The notes beneath the pieces are model-generated. The model was not told the DNA's origin. It saw nothing but the letters and a program-made list of their open reading frames with translations, and did not search any database. From an uncultured Acidimicrobiia bacterium (GTDB lineage Bacteria; Actinomycetota; Acidimicrobiia; Spongiisociales; JAENVV01), in the NCBI GenBank assembly GCA_905480085.1, contig CAJQPD010000299.1, positions 1 through 6,818 of the forward strand: a DNA stretch of 6,818 nucleotides, given 5' to 3'. This document shows, piece by piece, positions 1-6,450 of the stretch. Every line of letters begins with the position of its first letter. Position 1 is the first letter of the stretch. Made by a program: the position numbers and the translations under genes.

Positions 1-1
1 C

Positions 2-172
2 CAACAGACGGGCACCCTGTTCATCGACAGCCAGGAAGACATCGCGGTGGTATCCATCGGTATTTGGAATCCTGAGGTATCGGTACACAACTACACCACG
101 TACCTCGTCGACCTGGTCGGCGAACGGATCGAAACCTCGGCCACCGACGGCCCGGTAACATTCGGTCACTGA
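2..172 (+). CDS. C-terminal fragment of a probable beta-lactamase-family serine hydrolase (5' end outside window)
   Basis: An open frame runs in from the left edge and stops at TGA 170-172, giving 56 residues. The segment GTLFIDSQEDIAVVSIG resembles the late beta-strand pair of class C beta-lactamase-like and 6-aminohexanoate-dimer-hydrolase-like serine hydrolases, where a Gly-rich turn is followed by a hydrophobic strand, an I/VDP-x-x-D turn and a second strand. The residues after it (HNYTTYLVDLVGERI) look like the closing C-terminal helix of that fold. The catalytic Ser-x-x-Lys and Tyr motifs would lie outside the window, so neither activity nor substrate can be judged. It reads in the same direction as the CocE-type hydrolase, 61 bp upstream of that start. 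The family call rests on one short motif and is tentative. That this is a real coding end is more certain, given in-frame codon use and the adjoining gene spacing. Confidence 0.5.
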   Translation, partial: QQTGTLFIDSQEDIAVVSIGIWNPEVSVHNYTTYLVDLVGERIETSATDGPVTFGH

Positions 173-221
173 CCCGCCATGAACCCTGCCAGTTTCGGCA
201 CCCGGGCCGGACCTGGCTGGG

Positions 222-227
222 TAGCTT
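222..227 (+). promoter_or_regulatory. Predicted -10 element (TAGCTT) of a leaderless promoter for the CocE-type hydrolase
   Basis: TAGCTT fits the actinobacterial -10 consensus TANNNT and ends exactly six bases before the GTG at 234. Transcription would therefore begin at or next to the start codon. No Shine-Dalgarno-like purine tract precedes that GTG, as expected for a leaderless transcript. The same arrangement (GGTAGC-Y-T, then six bases, then the start codon) occurs before the Rieske gene. The -35 region is not recognisable. This is a prediction from sequence only. Confidence 0.45.
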
Positions 228-233
228 TACCTG

Positions 234-2195
234 GTGAAGGACTCCAGCCATTACCCGGTTTCCATCGATCGACGAGTCTTCGTTGACTTGTCCGATGGCG
301 TACGGATCGCCCTCACGACCTATCTACCCGACTCCCGAAACGACGGCCCGTTCCCGGCGGTACTCGAGTCGCTTCCCTATCGCAAAGATGACGACTGCAC
401 GGCGCGGGACTTCTCGACCTTCGCATACCTGGCGTCGCAGGGAATTGCCGGCATCCGAATGGACATTCGTGGCACCGGGGCGTCGACGGGGATCATCGAA
501 AATGAGTATGTACCGGTAGAACAAGGCGACAACCTCGAGATACTCGCCTGGGCAGCCAGCCAGGAATGGTGTAGCGGAAATTTGGGCATGTGGGGAATCT
601 CCTGGGGAGGATTCAGTTCTTTGCAGACTGCCATGCTGCGACCACCGCAGCTCAAGGCCATCGCTGCGATGCACGCCACCCACGACCGCTTCGCCTGTGA
701 TGTCCATTATGTCGGCGGCTCACTGCACGCCGCCGAACAGGTCGACTGGCCCCCATCGATGATCTCAAGTAACGCCCTCCCCCCGGACCCGGACATTTTT
801 GGCGACGGGTGGTACGAAGAGTGGATCAGACGGCTGGAAGGGACCCCTCAATGGCCTCTGGAATGGCTAAGGCACCAGAGTCGAGACGACTACTGGATGC
901 ATGGATCGCCGAGCGCCGACTATGCCGCCATCGAATGCCCGACCCTCCTCATCGGGGGCTGGCTGGACGGTTACGTCGACGGAATGCTTGACATGGCCAC
1001 CCACCTGTCGTGTCCGACGAGAACACTCATCGGACCGTGGGGACATCATCGACCTGCCACCGGCATACCCGGCCCGACCTACGACCATCTCGATCTGATG
1101 GCCCGATGGTTCGGCCATCACCTGCGGGGCGATGACAACGGCGTCATGGACATGGCACCGGTGACGGCCTTCATCCGGACCGACCCGCCCTATGACGACA
1201 CAGAAGTCACCGGATACTGGAGAACCGAATCCGCCTGGCCACCGCCAGACAAAACCGAATGGAGTACCTCACTGGCGGATCTGAGCGGAAGTGGTACCAC
1301 CTGGGACGGACCGCAATGGGTCGGAGCTCACGCGCCAGCCTGGGATCGATCAGGGGTGACCAGCACCGATTCGAGCCGGGACGACGGCGTATCACTGACG
1401 TTCACCACCGAGCCTTTCGCCGATCCGCTTGAAATTCTGGGCAGTCCCGAAGTCGAGCTCTGCGTCACGACCGACCAGCCCTTCGGTCTGGTGTCCGTAC
1501 GGCTACTGGTCATCGACCCTGACGGCTCAGGACACTTGATCTGCCGGGGAAACCGGAACCTGACGTTCCCACTCGATCTTTCAGATCCCCAGCCTCCCCA
1601 GCCAGGGCGCCAAATGTCGATCAGATTCGCATTGATGGCGACATCTTCGGTGGTTCCCTCCGGCTCACGACTCCGACTTTCGATCTCCGGGGCCGACTTC
1701 CCGGTGGTCTGGCCACCGCCTGGACGGTTCACCCTCGGGATCATCCCGGAGAAGTCGCGATTGGTCCTTCCGACCATGCCGGCCGGACGCCCTGACCACC
1801 GGGTCGAACTGGCTCCTTTTGACCAGCCACCAATTCCTCCCGTGGAGTTTCTCGACGATGAAGACACATGGATGGTTGAGTCCGAACTTGGCGAGACAGC
1901 CTTCCGGCGCCACGTCACGAGCCGGCAGTTCCAGCCCGATCGCGATAGCCTCACGTACGCCTCCGATCAGTCATGGAAAGTAGCCGTCAGCGATGTTGAT
2001 CCCGCCTCAACCACCGTCTGGTCAAAGTCCGAGCTGACCCTCAGTCGACCGGGGTGGGAGGTCAAGACGGCAGGCTCTCTGCAGATCCGCGGCGCCGGAG
2101 CCTTTCAGGTCGCCATCGAACTGACCGCCATGCATAACGGCACCCAGATCTGGCAGAAGTCCTGGCACGAGGACATCCCCCGGGAGTGGGCATGA
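234..2195 (+). CDS. CocE/NonD family alpha/beta hydrolase (X-Pro dipeptidyl-peptidase S15-like acylase/esterase)
   Basis: A 653-residue cytoplasmic enzyme with no signal peptide, of normal length for the ~650-680 residue members of this family. Residues ~15-300 form the alpha/beta-hydrolase core with a helical cap. The nucleophile is Ser123 in GISWGG. By alignment from memory to cocaine esterase (Ser117, Asp259, His287), the acid is Asp245 in GGWLDGYVDG and the base His271 in GPWGHH. Tyr49 in LPYRKDD matches the CocE oxyanion-hole Tyr44. Residues ~310-540 carry the beta jelly-roll typical of the S15/CocE C-terminal domain (for example PEVELCVTT and SGADFPVVWPPPGRF). A further ~110-residue tail is common in the longer actinobacterial homologues. 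Such proteins hydrolyse esters or amides such as beta-lactam acyl groups, cocaine, or X-Pro peptides; which one applies cannot be told. Start: the GTG lies just downstream of a TANNNT box and precedes the first conserved strand. The Rieske gene follows 38 bp downstream on the same strand. Confidence 0.9.
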   Translation: MKDSSHYPVSIDRRVFVDLSDGVRIALTTYLPDSRNDGPFPAVLESLPYRKDDDCTARDFSTFAYLASQGIAGIRMDIRGTGASTGIIENEYVPVEQGDNLEILAWAASQEWCSGNLGMWGISWGGFSSLQTAMLRPPQLKAIAAMHATHDRFACDVHYVGGSLHAAEQVDWPPSMISSNALPPDPDIFGDGWYEEWIRRLEGTPQWPLEWLRHQSRDDYWMHGSPSADYAAIECPTLLIGGWLDGYVDGMLDMATHLSCPTRTLIGPWGHHRPATGIPGPTYDHLDLMARWFGHHLRGDDNGVMDMAPVTAFIRTDPPYDDTEVTGYWRTESAWPPPDKTEWSTSLADLSGSGTTWDGPQWVGAHAPAWDRSGVTSTDSSRDDGVSLTFTTEPFADPLEILGSPEVELCVTTDQPFGLVSVRLLVIDPDGSGHLICRGNRNLTFPLDLSDPQPPQPGRQMSIRFALMATSSVVPSGSRLRLSISGADFPVVWPPPGRFTLGIIPEKSRLVLPTMPAGRPDHRVELAPFDQPPIPPVEFLDDEDTWMVESELGETAFRRHVTSRQFQPDRDSLTYASDQSWKVAVSDVDPASTTVWSKSELTLSRPGWEVKTAGSLQIRGAGAFQVAIELTAMHNGTQIWQKSWHEDIPREWA

Positions 2196-2205
2196 CGACC
2201 ACTTC

Positions 2206-2221
2206 CCGGGCGTTTGCCCGG
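2206..2221 (+). promoter_or_regulatory. Perfect GC-only inverted repeat (hairpin or operator) upstream of the Rieske gene
   Basis: CCGGGC-GTTT-GCCCGG forms a six-pair all-GC stem with a four-base loop, 11 bp after the hydrolase stop codon and abutting the predicted -10 box (its last G precedes TAGCCT). There is no T-tract after it, so a standard intrinsic terminator is not supported. It could be a weak terminator for the hydrolase transcript, an operator lying between the -10 and -35 regions, or chance in GC-rich DNA. Confidence 0.4.
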
Positions 2222-2227
2222 TAGCCT
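2222..2227 (+). promoter_or_regulatory. Predicted -10 element (TAGCCT) of a leaderless promoter for the Rieske-oxidase pair
   Basis: TAGCCT matches TANNNT and ends six bases before ATG 2234, the same geometry as the element at 222-227. No Shine-Dalgarno sequence lies in the 12 bases before the ATG. If real, the Rieske-oxidase pair has its own promoter and is not only read through from the hydrolase gene. No -35 hexamer is evident. Confidence 0.45.
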
Positions 2228-2233
2228 CTGGCC

Positions 2234-3334
2234 ATGGAATCAACCCTCCACCGCGACCAGTACATCGGTGCCGAATGGTTCGATCGCGAACGAGACAAGG
2301 TCTTTACAAGGCAATGGTTCTGCATCGGTAGAGAGGACGAACTCCCCGCTCCTGGCGATCATCTGGTTTGTGACGTCGTAGGCGACAGCATTCTGATAAC
2401 GAGGACGAGAGACGGTTCCCTATCGGCGTATGCGAACTTGTGTCGCCATCGCGGTAGCCAACTCTCCCTCGCTCCTGGCAAACCCACTCAAACCTCGATC
2501 GGCCCATCAGGAACCTTCCACGGATCAATTCAATGCGCCTACCACGCCTGGACGTATTCGCTGGATGGTCGACTCCGCTCCGCTCCCTTCCTGGACGAGA
2601 CCGATGGCCTCCGCAAGGATGAACTTCCCTTGCACCCGGTGGGAATCGAGACCTGGGGTGGATTCATCTGGATCCATCTGGAACCGGAGAAATCGACCCC
2701 GATCGCCACCCAGTTCCAGGAGTCCCAGGGCTACCTTGCGAGCTATCCGTTGAGCGACCTTCGCTCCGCTTTCCGGATCGTCTATCAGGTGTCAGCCAAC
2801 TGGAAGGCCATCGTCGAGAACTTCAACGAGTGTTACCACTGCGGCCCCGTACATCCTGAACTATCCGACCTTGTCCCCGCTTTCAAACAACGTGGCGGTT
2901 CAGAACTTGATTGGGAAAAGGGCATCCCCCATCGAGAAGGAGCCTGGACCTTCACCCGCTCTGGTACGACCGATCGTGCTCCCTTTCCCGGCCTGAGCCA
3001 GGATGAGATAGCTCGTCACAAAGGTCAGCTTGTCTATCCCAACTTGATGCTGAGTCTGTCCGCAGACCACGTCGCGGCATTCACGTTATGGCCCCACTCG
3101 GCAGAGTCGACTTCGGTCGTGTGCGACTTCCTGTTCCATCGAGATGAAATCGCCAAGCAGACATTTGACCCAGCCGACGCGGTCGAGTTCTGGGACATGG
3201 TCAATCGGCAAGATTGGACGGTGTGCGAAAGCGTGCAGAGGGGCATGCAATCCCGATTTTTCACGACGGGATATTACGCCCCCATGGAGGATTACTCCAT
3301 GGACATCCGGCGATACCTCGACAGCCTGATGTGA
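2234..3334 (+). CDS. Rieske [2Fe-2S] ring-hydroxylating-type oxygenase alpha subunit, quaternary-amine demethylase-like
   Basis: A 366-residue soluble oxygenase component. The N-terminal Rieske domain (~25-140) has the cluster ligands Cys70 and His72 (CRH) and Cys101 and His104 (CAYH). The gap between the two pairs is 28 residues, against about 16-17 usually, so an insertion sits at ~80-98. The catalytic SRPBCC domain (~170-366) has ENFNECYHCGPVHPEL, giving iron ligands His202 and His207. The third ligand is most likely Asp327 in NRQDW (Asp321 is the alternative). Glu199, three residues before His202, matches the bridging Glu205 reported in carnitine monooxygenase CntA. The NECYHC and NRQDW...CE..QRG patterns are those of GbcA/CntA/stachydrine demethylase-type enzymes, which hydroxylate an N-methyl or adjacent carbon of quaternary amines using electrons from a reductase partner. 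No reductase is present here. The downstream flavin amine oxidase overlaps by four bases, supporting a shared pathway. The exact substrate is unknown; an aromatic or other amine substrate remains possible. Confidence 0.88.
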   Translation: MESTLHRDQYIGAEWFDRERDKVFTRQWFCIGREDELPAPGDHLVCDVVGDSILITRTRDGSLSAYANLCRHRGSQLSLAPGKPTQTSIGPSGTFHGSIQCAYHAWTYSLDGRLRSAPFLDETDGLRKDELPLHPVGIETWGGFIWIHLEPEKSTPIATQFQESQGYLASYPLSDLRSAFRIVYQVSANWKAIVENFNECYHCGPVHPELSDLVPAFKQRGGSELDWEKGIPHREGAWTFTRSGTTDRAPFPGLSQDEIARHKGQLVYPNLMLSLSADHVAAFTLWPHSAESTSVVCDFLFHRDEIAKQTFDPADAVEFWDMVNRQDWTVCESVQRGMQSRFFTTGYYAPMEDYSMDIRRYLDSLM

Positions 3335-4494
3335 CGGATTACCAGGTCATCGTTCTCGGTCTCGGAGGGATCGGCAGCGCCGCCACCTATTGGGCTTCGC
3401 GACGGTTGGGAGAAGAGGTGCTCGGGATCGAGCAGTTCTCTCTCGGTCACCCCAACGGGGGATCCGAGGACCACAGTCGAATCATCCGCCTTTCCTATCA
3501 CACCCCCGGATATGTCAGGCTCGCCCAGTCTGCATACCGTTCGTGGTCCGCCGTCGAACAGGACTCCGGGGAACAGCTCATCCTTCGAACGGGAGGACTT
3601 GACCTCGCTCCCCAACACGCCGCCATCGGCCTTGATGAATTTCGAGCCTCCCTGTCAGCGTGCGACGTCCCGTTCGATGACCTGACGGCATCGGAGGTGA
3701 TGACGGAATGGCCCCAATGGCACCTGCCCGCAGATGCGACCGCCCTGTATCAAGCACAAACCGGCATCGTCATGGCGTCCAAAGCCAACACCGTGCATCG
3801 AGACCTCGCCAGAAGGAATGGCGCCAGACTCCTGGAGAACCAGGAACTTGTTTCCGTCAGCGAACATGGCGGCGAAGTAATCGTGACGACGACCGAACGC
3901 AGGTATTCGGCGGAAAGCCTGATCATCGCCGCCGGTGCCTGGAGCAACCAGGTTCTAGGCCATCTCGGGGTCACGTTCCCGCTCGAAGTCACGCTCGAAC
4001 AGGTGGTCTACTTGAAGCCGCAGTCGGCAGAGGCTTTTTCACCAGACCGGTTCCCGGTTTGGATATGGATGACCCTGCCTGCCCTCTACGGCTTTCCGAT
4101 TCTTGGAGAACCGGCGGCCAAGGTCGCCTGGGACCGCTGCGAAATCGTCACCGACCCAGACAGCCGGAGCCATGTGCCCAGGACAGACGTGATCGAGACC
4201 ATCGAGGAGTTCACAGCGGCCCATTTGCCGGATCTGAACGGCGGCGTCCACCTCGCCAAGACCTGCTTGTACACGCTGACGCCGGATCGTGACTTCGTCA
4301 TCGATCGTGTGCCGGGAACCGATAGGGTGTTCACGGCCATCGGCGCCGGCCATGCCTATAAGTTCGCGTCCCTGATCGGGAGCATATTGGTCGATCTGGC
4401 GATCGACGGAACTACGAGCCACGACATCAGCCCATTCACGTCTGATCGGGCGATTCTGCGAGACCCGAACCCGGTCCGTAACTACCTGATCTGA
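3331..4494 (+). CDS. Sarcosine oxidase-like (MSOX/MTOX family) FAD-dependent amine oxidase
   Basis: With GTG 3331 as start the protein has 387 residues, matching monomeric sarcosine oxidase (~390). The start overlaps the Rieske stop as GTGA and lies two residues before the first FAD-binding strand. The frame stays open upstream to ATG 3214, but those residues only shadow the Rieske gene. Visible features are the dinucleotide site GLGGIG (10-15) with Glu34 for the ribose, the flavin-face motif SRIIR with Arg50 and Arg53 (MSOX Arg49/Arg52), Tyr253, Lys264 (MSOX Lys265, oxygen activation), Cys312 in KTCLYTLTPDRD (MSOX Cys315, the covalent flavin attachment), and His341 and Lys344 in GHAYKF (MSOX His345/Lys348). 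MSOX His269 is replaced by Asp268, so the preferred amine may differ from sarcosine. Family members oxidise secondary amines such as sarcosine, N-methyltryptophan or pipecolate, producing hydrogen peroxide and, for N-methyl substrates, formaldehyde. A cytoplasmic enzyme acting after the Rieske step is the likely role. Confidence 0.88.
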   Translation: MTDYQVIVLGLGGIGSAATYWASRRLGEEVLGIEQFSLGHPNGGSEDHSRIIRLSYHTPGYVRLAQSAYRSWSAVEQDSGEQLILRTGGLDLAPQHAAIGLDEFRASLSACDVPFDDLTASEVMTEWPQWHLPADATALYQAQTGIVMASKANTVHRDLARRNGARLLENQELVSVSEHGGEVIVTTTERRYSAESLIIAAGAWSNQVLGHLGVTFPLEVTLEQVVYLKPQSAEAFSPDRFPVWIWMTLPALYGFPILGEPAAKVAWDRCEIVTDPDSRSHVPRTDVIETIEEFTAAHLPDLNGGVHLAKTCLYTLTPDRDFVIDRVPGTDRVFTAIGAGHAYKFASLIGSILVDLAIDGTTSHDISPFTSDRAILRDPNPVRNYLI

Positions 4495-4503
4495 CAAATC
4501 AGG
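4485..4503. terminator. Weak inverted repeat at the convergent junction, possible bidirectional terminator
   Basis: CCTGAT (4485-4490) and ATCAGG (4498-4503) form a six-pair stem with a seven-base loop. It spans the oxidase stop codon and the 10-bp gap before the stop of the converging transporter gene. Placement is right for a shared terminator, but only three of the six pairs are GC and neither side has a run of T. Support is therefore positional only. Confidence 0.25.
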
Positions 4504-4504
4504 A

Positions 4505-5491
4505 TCAAGCCCCGACTGACCCGTCTTCGGGTTTGCCCTCCGCAGCAACGGCCCAACAAGCGACCGACCAGTTAGCCGAAGAGTCCAGTTGATCCGGATC
4601 CTCAGTGATGCAGCGACTGGCAACTTCATCCGGGAGAGTCCCCGACTGGAATAAGGGACAACGAGGATGGAAGCGGCACCCAACCGGGATTCGGCGCGAA
4701 TCCGGGATCTCTCCGGTGAGAATCTGCTGTTCCATCCGGTTCGTTTCCGGAACCACCGACAGCAGCGCCCGGGTATAGGGGTGTTTCGGCGAACCAAGGA
4801 TCTGCTCGGTTGGTCCCAGTTCCACGATCCGTCCCAGGTACATGACCGCTACCCGATCGGCAATATTCCAGGCGAGACCCAGATCATGGGTCACGACCAG
4901 GATTGACAGACCGGTCTCACCGACCAGATCCAGCATGAGCGCCAGGATCTCGCCCCGGATCGAAGCATCGAGACTGGCCACCGGTTCGTCTGCCAGCAGG
5001 AGGTCGGGTTCCATCACCATGGCACCGGCGATTACGACCCGCTGGCGCTGTCCGCCCGATATCTGGTGCGGATACATCGGGAAAAACCGTTCCGGAGGTC
5101 GTAGGCCTGCTCGAGACAGCGCCCGGGCGACTCTGGCCGCTTCATCCTTGGATTCCTTTCGAATCCGCAAGCCTTCTGCGACGATCTCATAGATCGTCTG
5201 ACGAGGATTGAGGGCACCGGTCGGATCCTGGAAGATCATCTGGACCCCCCGATTGCCTCGCGATCGATCCGACCCGGCCGGCCGGGCACCTGGCGCGGGG
5301 GTATGCGTTATCTCGCCGGAAGTCACCGGCTGCAACCCTTGAATGGCCCGGATCAACGTCGTCTTACCGGAGCCTGACTCGCCGACGAGCGCCAGGACTT
5401 CACCCGGCTTGACATCGACCGAAACTCCGTCGACGGCGCGCGATGAACCGAAGTGGACAGAAACATCCCTGAGAGAAACGATGGCGCTCAT
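4505..5491 (-). CDS. Dipeptide/oligopeptide ABC transporter ATP-binding protein, OppF/DppF type
   Basis: A 328-residue cytoplasmic ATPase that powers a peptide-family importer together with the OppD-type partner encoded just upstream. Motifs in order: Walker A GESGSGKTT (37-45), Q-loop Gln88 in IFQDPTGALNP, signature SGGQRQR (145-151), Walker B LLLADEP with Asp168 and Glu169, and H-loop His202 in VVTHDL. The C-terminal extension HPYTRALLS...GCRFHPRCP is specific to the oligopeptide/nickel transporter ATPases. It has four cysteines (272, 278, 295, 312) in the arrangement that binds a [4Fe-4S] cluster in characterised DppD/OppD proteins. Start: ATG 5491-5489 overlaps the upstream stop as ATGA. 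The frame is open further, to 5596, but that stretch is Arg/Pro-rich and lies inside the neighbouring gene. This is the last gene of the operon and converges on the oxidase gene. Family assignment is secure; the transported substrate is not known. Confidence 0.93.
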   Translation of the reverse strand: MSAIVSLRDVSVHFGSSRAVDGVSVDVKPGEVLALVGESGSGKTTLIRAIQGLQPVTSGEITHTPAPGARPAGSDRSRGNRGVQMIFQDPTGALNPRQTIYEIVAEGLRIRKESKDEAARVARALSRAGLRPPERFFPMYPHQISGGQRQRVVIAGAMVMEPDLLLADEPVASLDASIRGEILALMLDLVGETGLSILVVTHDLGLAWNIADRVAVMYLGRIVELGPTEQILGSPKHPYTRALLSVVPETNRMEQQILTGEIPDSRRIPVGCRFHPRCPLFQSGTLPDEVASRCITEDPDQLDSSANWSVACWAVAAEGKPEDGSVGA

Positions 5492-6450
5492 ATCAACACG
5501 CAGGCCGCTTCCCGGCCCGGACCGGATGAACGCAGATCTGGTTCGATGGTGGAACAGCGGTCTTCGGCGAGCGGGCAACGGGGATGGAACGGACAACCCG
5601 GCGGCAGAGCGCCCGGGGTGGGAGGATCGCCCGCCAAACCCGACGGCGCCCGACGGGAAGCTGGATCGCCAATGGTGGGAAAGGCTGCCGCCAACGCCTT
5701 CGTGTACGGATGGGTGGCGTTCTGAAAGACGTCCAGGCTCGGCCCCTGCTCAACAATCCGACCGGCGTACATGATCGCTAGACGATCGGCGACATAGGTG
5801 AGCACCGAAAGGTCATGGGTGATAAAGATGAGACTCAGCGAACTCTCTTTTCGTAACTCGGCAATGAGCGCCAAAACCTGCGCCTGGACCATAAGGTCCA
5901 AAGCGGTCGTTGGTTCGTCGGCGATCAGTAGCTGCGGGTCGCAGGCAAGGGCCATCGCTATGAGAACTCTCTGCCGCTGACCTCCGGAGAGCTGATGCGG
6001 ATAGGCTTCCAGAAGATTTGCCGACAGTCCTACCCGTTCGAAGAGTTGGCGGCTTCGGGCCCGCGCCTCATCGTCGGATGCGACCGTCTCGTGGATGTGC
6101 ATCGGCTCACAGACCTGCCGGCCGGCCGTCTGCACCGGATTCAAAGCATGTAGCGCACCCTGGAAAACGATCGCACCGGTCGTCCACCTCACGGCGCGCA
6201 GACCCCCTGGCGACAGGGCGAACAGATCCTGGCCGTCGATGGTCACCTCCCCCGATGTGACCGTCCCCTCCGGCAGTAGCCGGAGCAAGGAGTTGGCCAG
6301 CGTGGATTTGCCGCATCCCGACTCACCGGCCAGACCAAGAGATTCACCAACAGCTAGGTCAAACGAAACACCCCGGACGGCAGGCACCGGACCAGCCGAC
6401 GAGTTGTACGTGATGGTCAGATCCTTGACGGAAAGCACCGGCCGGCTCAT
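5488..6450 (-). CDS. Dipeptide/oligopeptide ABC transporter ATP-binding protein, OppD/DppD type
   Basis: A 320-residue ATPase and the first of the two ATP-binding subunits, as is standard for Opp/Dpp operons. Motifs: Walker A GESGCGKST (42-50), Q-loop Gln97 in IVFQGALHALNP (the Opp-family Met/Asp position reads Gly-Ala here), signature LSGGQRQR (154-161), Walker B LLIADEP with Asp178 and Glu179, the D-loop ALDL, and H-loop His212 in ITHDLS. The C-terminal region has THPYTKAL and GCPFHPRCP, with Cys286, Cys292, Cys299 and Cys317 as the likely iron-sulfur ligands known from DppD/OppD relatives. The ATG at 6450-6448 overlaps the permease stop as ATGA, and its own stop overlaps the next ATPase start in the same way, so the three are probably translationally coupled. 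The heterodimer would sit on the cytoplasmic face of the two permeases. Peptides are the usual cargo, but opines, glycosides or other small molecules are also carried by this family. Confidence 0.93.
   Translation of the reverse strand: MSRPVLSVKDLTITYNSSAGPVPAVRGVSFDLAVGESLGLAGESGCGKSTLANSLLRLLPEGTVTSGEVTIDGQDLFALSPGGLRAVRWTTGAIVFQGALHALNPVQTAGRQVCEPMHIHETVASDDEARARSRQLFERVGLSANLLEAYPHQLSGGQRQRVLIAMALACDPQLLIADEPTTALDLMVQAQVLALIAELRKESSLSLIFITHDLSVLTYVADRLAIMYAGRIVEQGPSLDVFQNATHPYTKALAAAFPTIGDPASRRAPSGLAGDPPTPGALPPGCPFHPRCPLAEDRCSTIEPDLRSSGPGREAACVLI

Noticed and set aside
173..233. Possible intrinsic terminator after the partial serine hydrolase gene
   Set aside because: The 61-bp gap contains GC-rich runs such as CCCGGG, but I found no convincing stem-loop followed by a T-tract.
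1328..1954. Minus-strand open frame of 208 codons inside the CocE-type hydrolase gene
   Set aside because: Fully antisense to a well-supported gene, Ser/Arg/Gly-rich, with no family motif and no credible promoter or ribosome binding site.
3214..3330. Upstream extension of the oxidase to ATG 3214
   Set aside because: The extra 39 residues lie within the Rieske coding region and show no conservation pattern. GTG 3331 gives the usual family length and places the FAD motif at the N-terminus.
3708..4292. Plus-strand open frame of 194 codons inside the oxidase gene
   Set aside because: Overlaps in a different frame the region carrying Lys264 and the covalent flavin approach of the oxidase. Its translation is Arg/Pro-rich with no domain.
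4039..4797. Long minus-strand open frame (252 codons) crossing the convergent junction
   Set aside because: It lies antisense to the oxidase and in another frame of the OppF-type ATPase. It shows no recognisable domain and has an Arg-rich composition typical of shadow frames in GC-rich DNA.
5492..5596. Upstream extension of the OppF-type ATPase to 5596
   Set aside because: The added 35 residues are Arg/Pro/Ser-rich and overlap the Cys-containing end of the OppD-type gene. ATG 5491 in an ATGA overlap starts directly before the conserved first strand.
4505..6450. Possible recent tandem duplication of the two ATPase genes
   Set aside because: The two share only family motifs and differ over most residues. 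Paired OppD and OppF paralogues are the normal arrangement for this transporter type.
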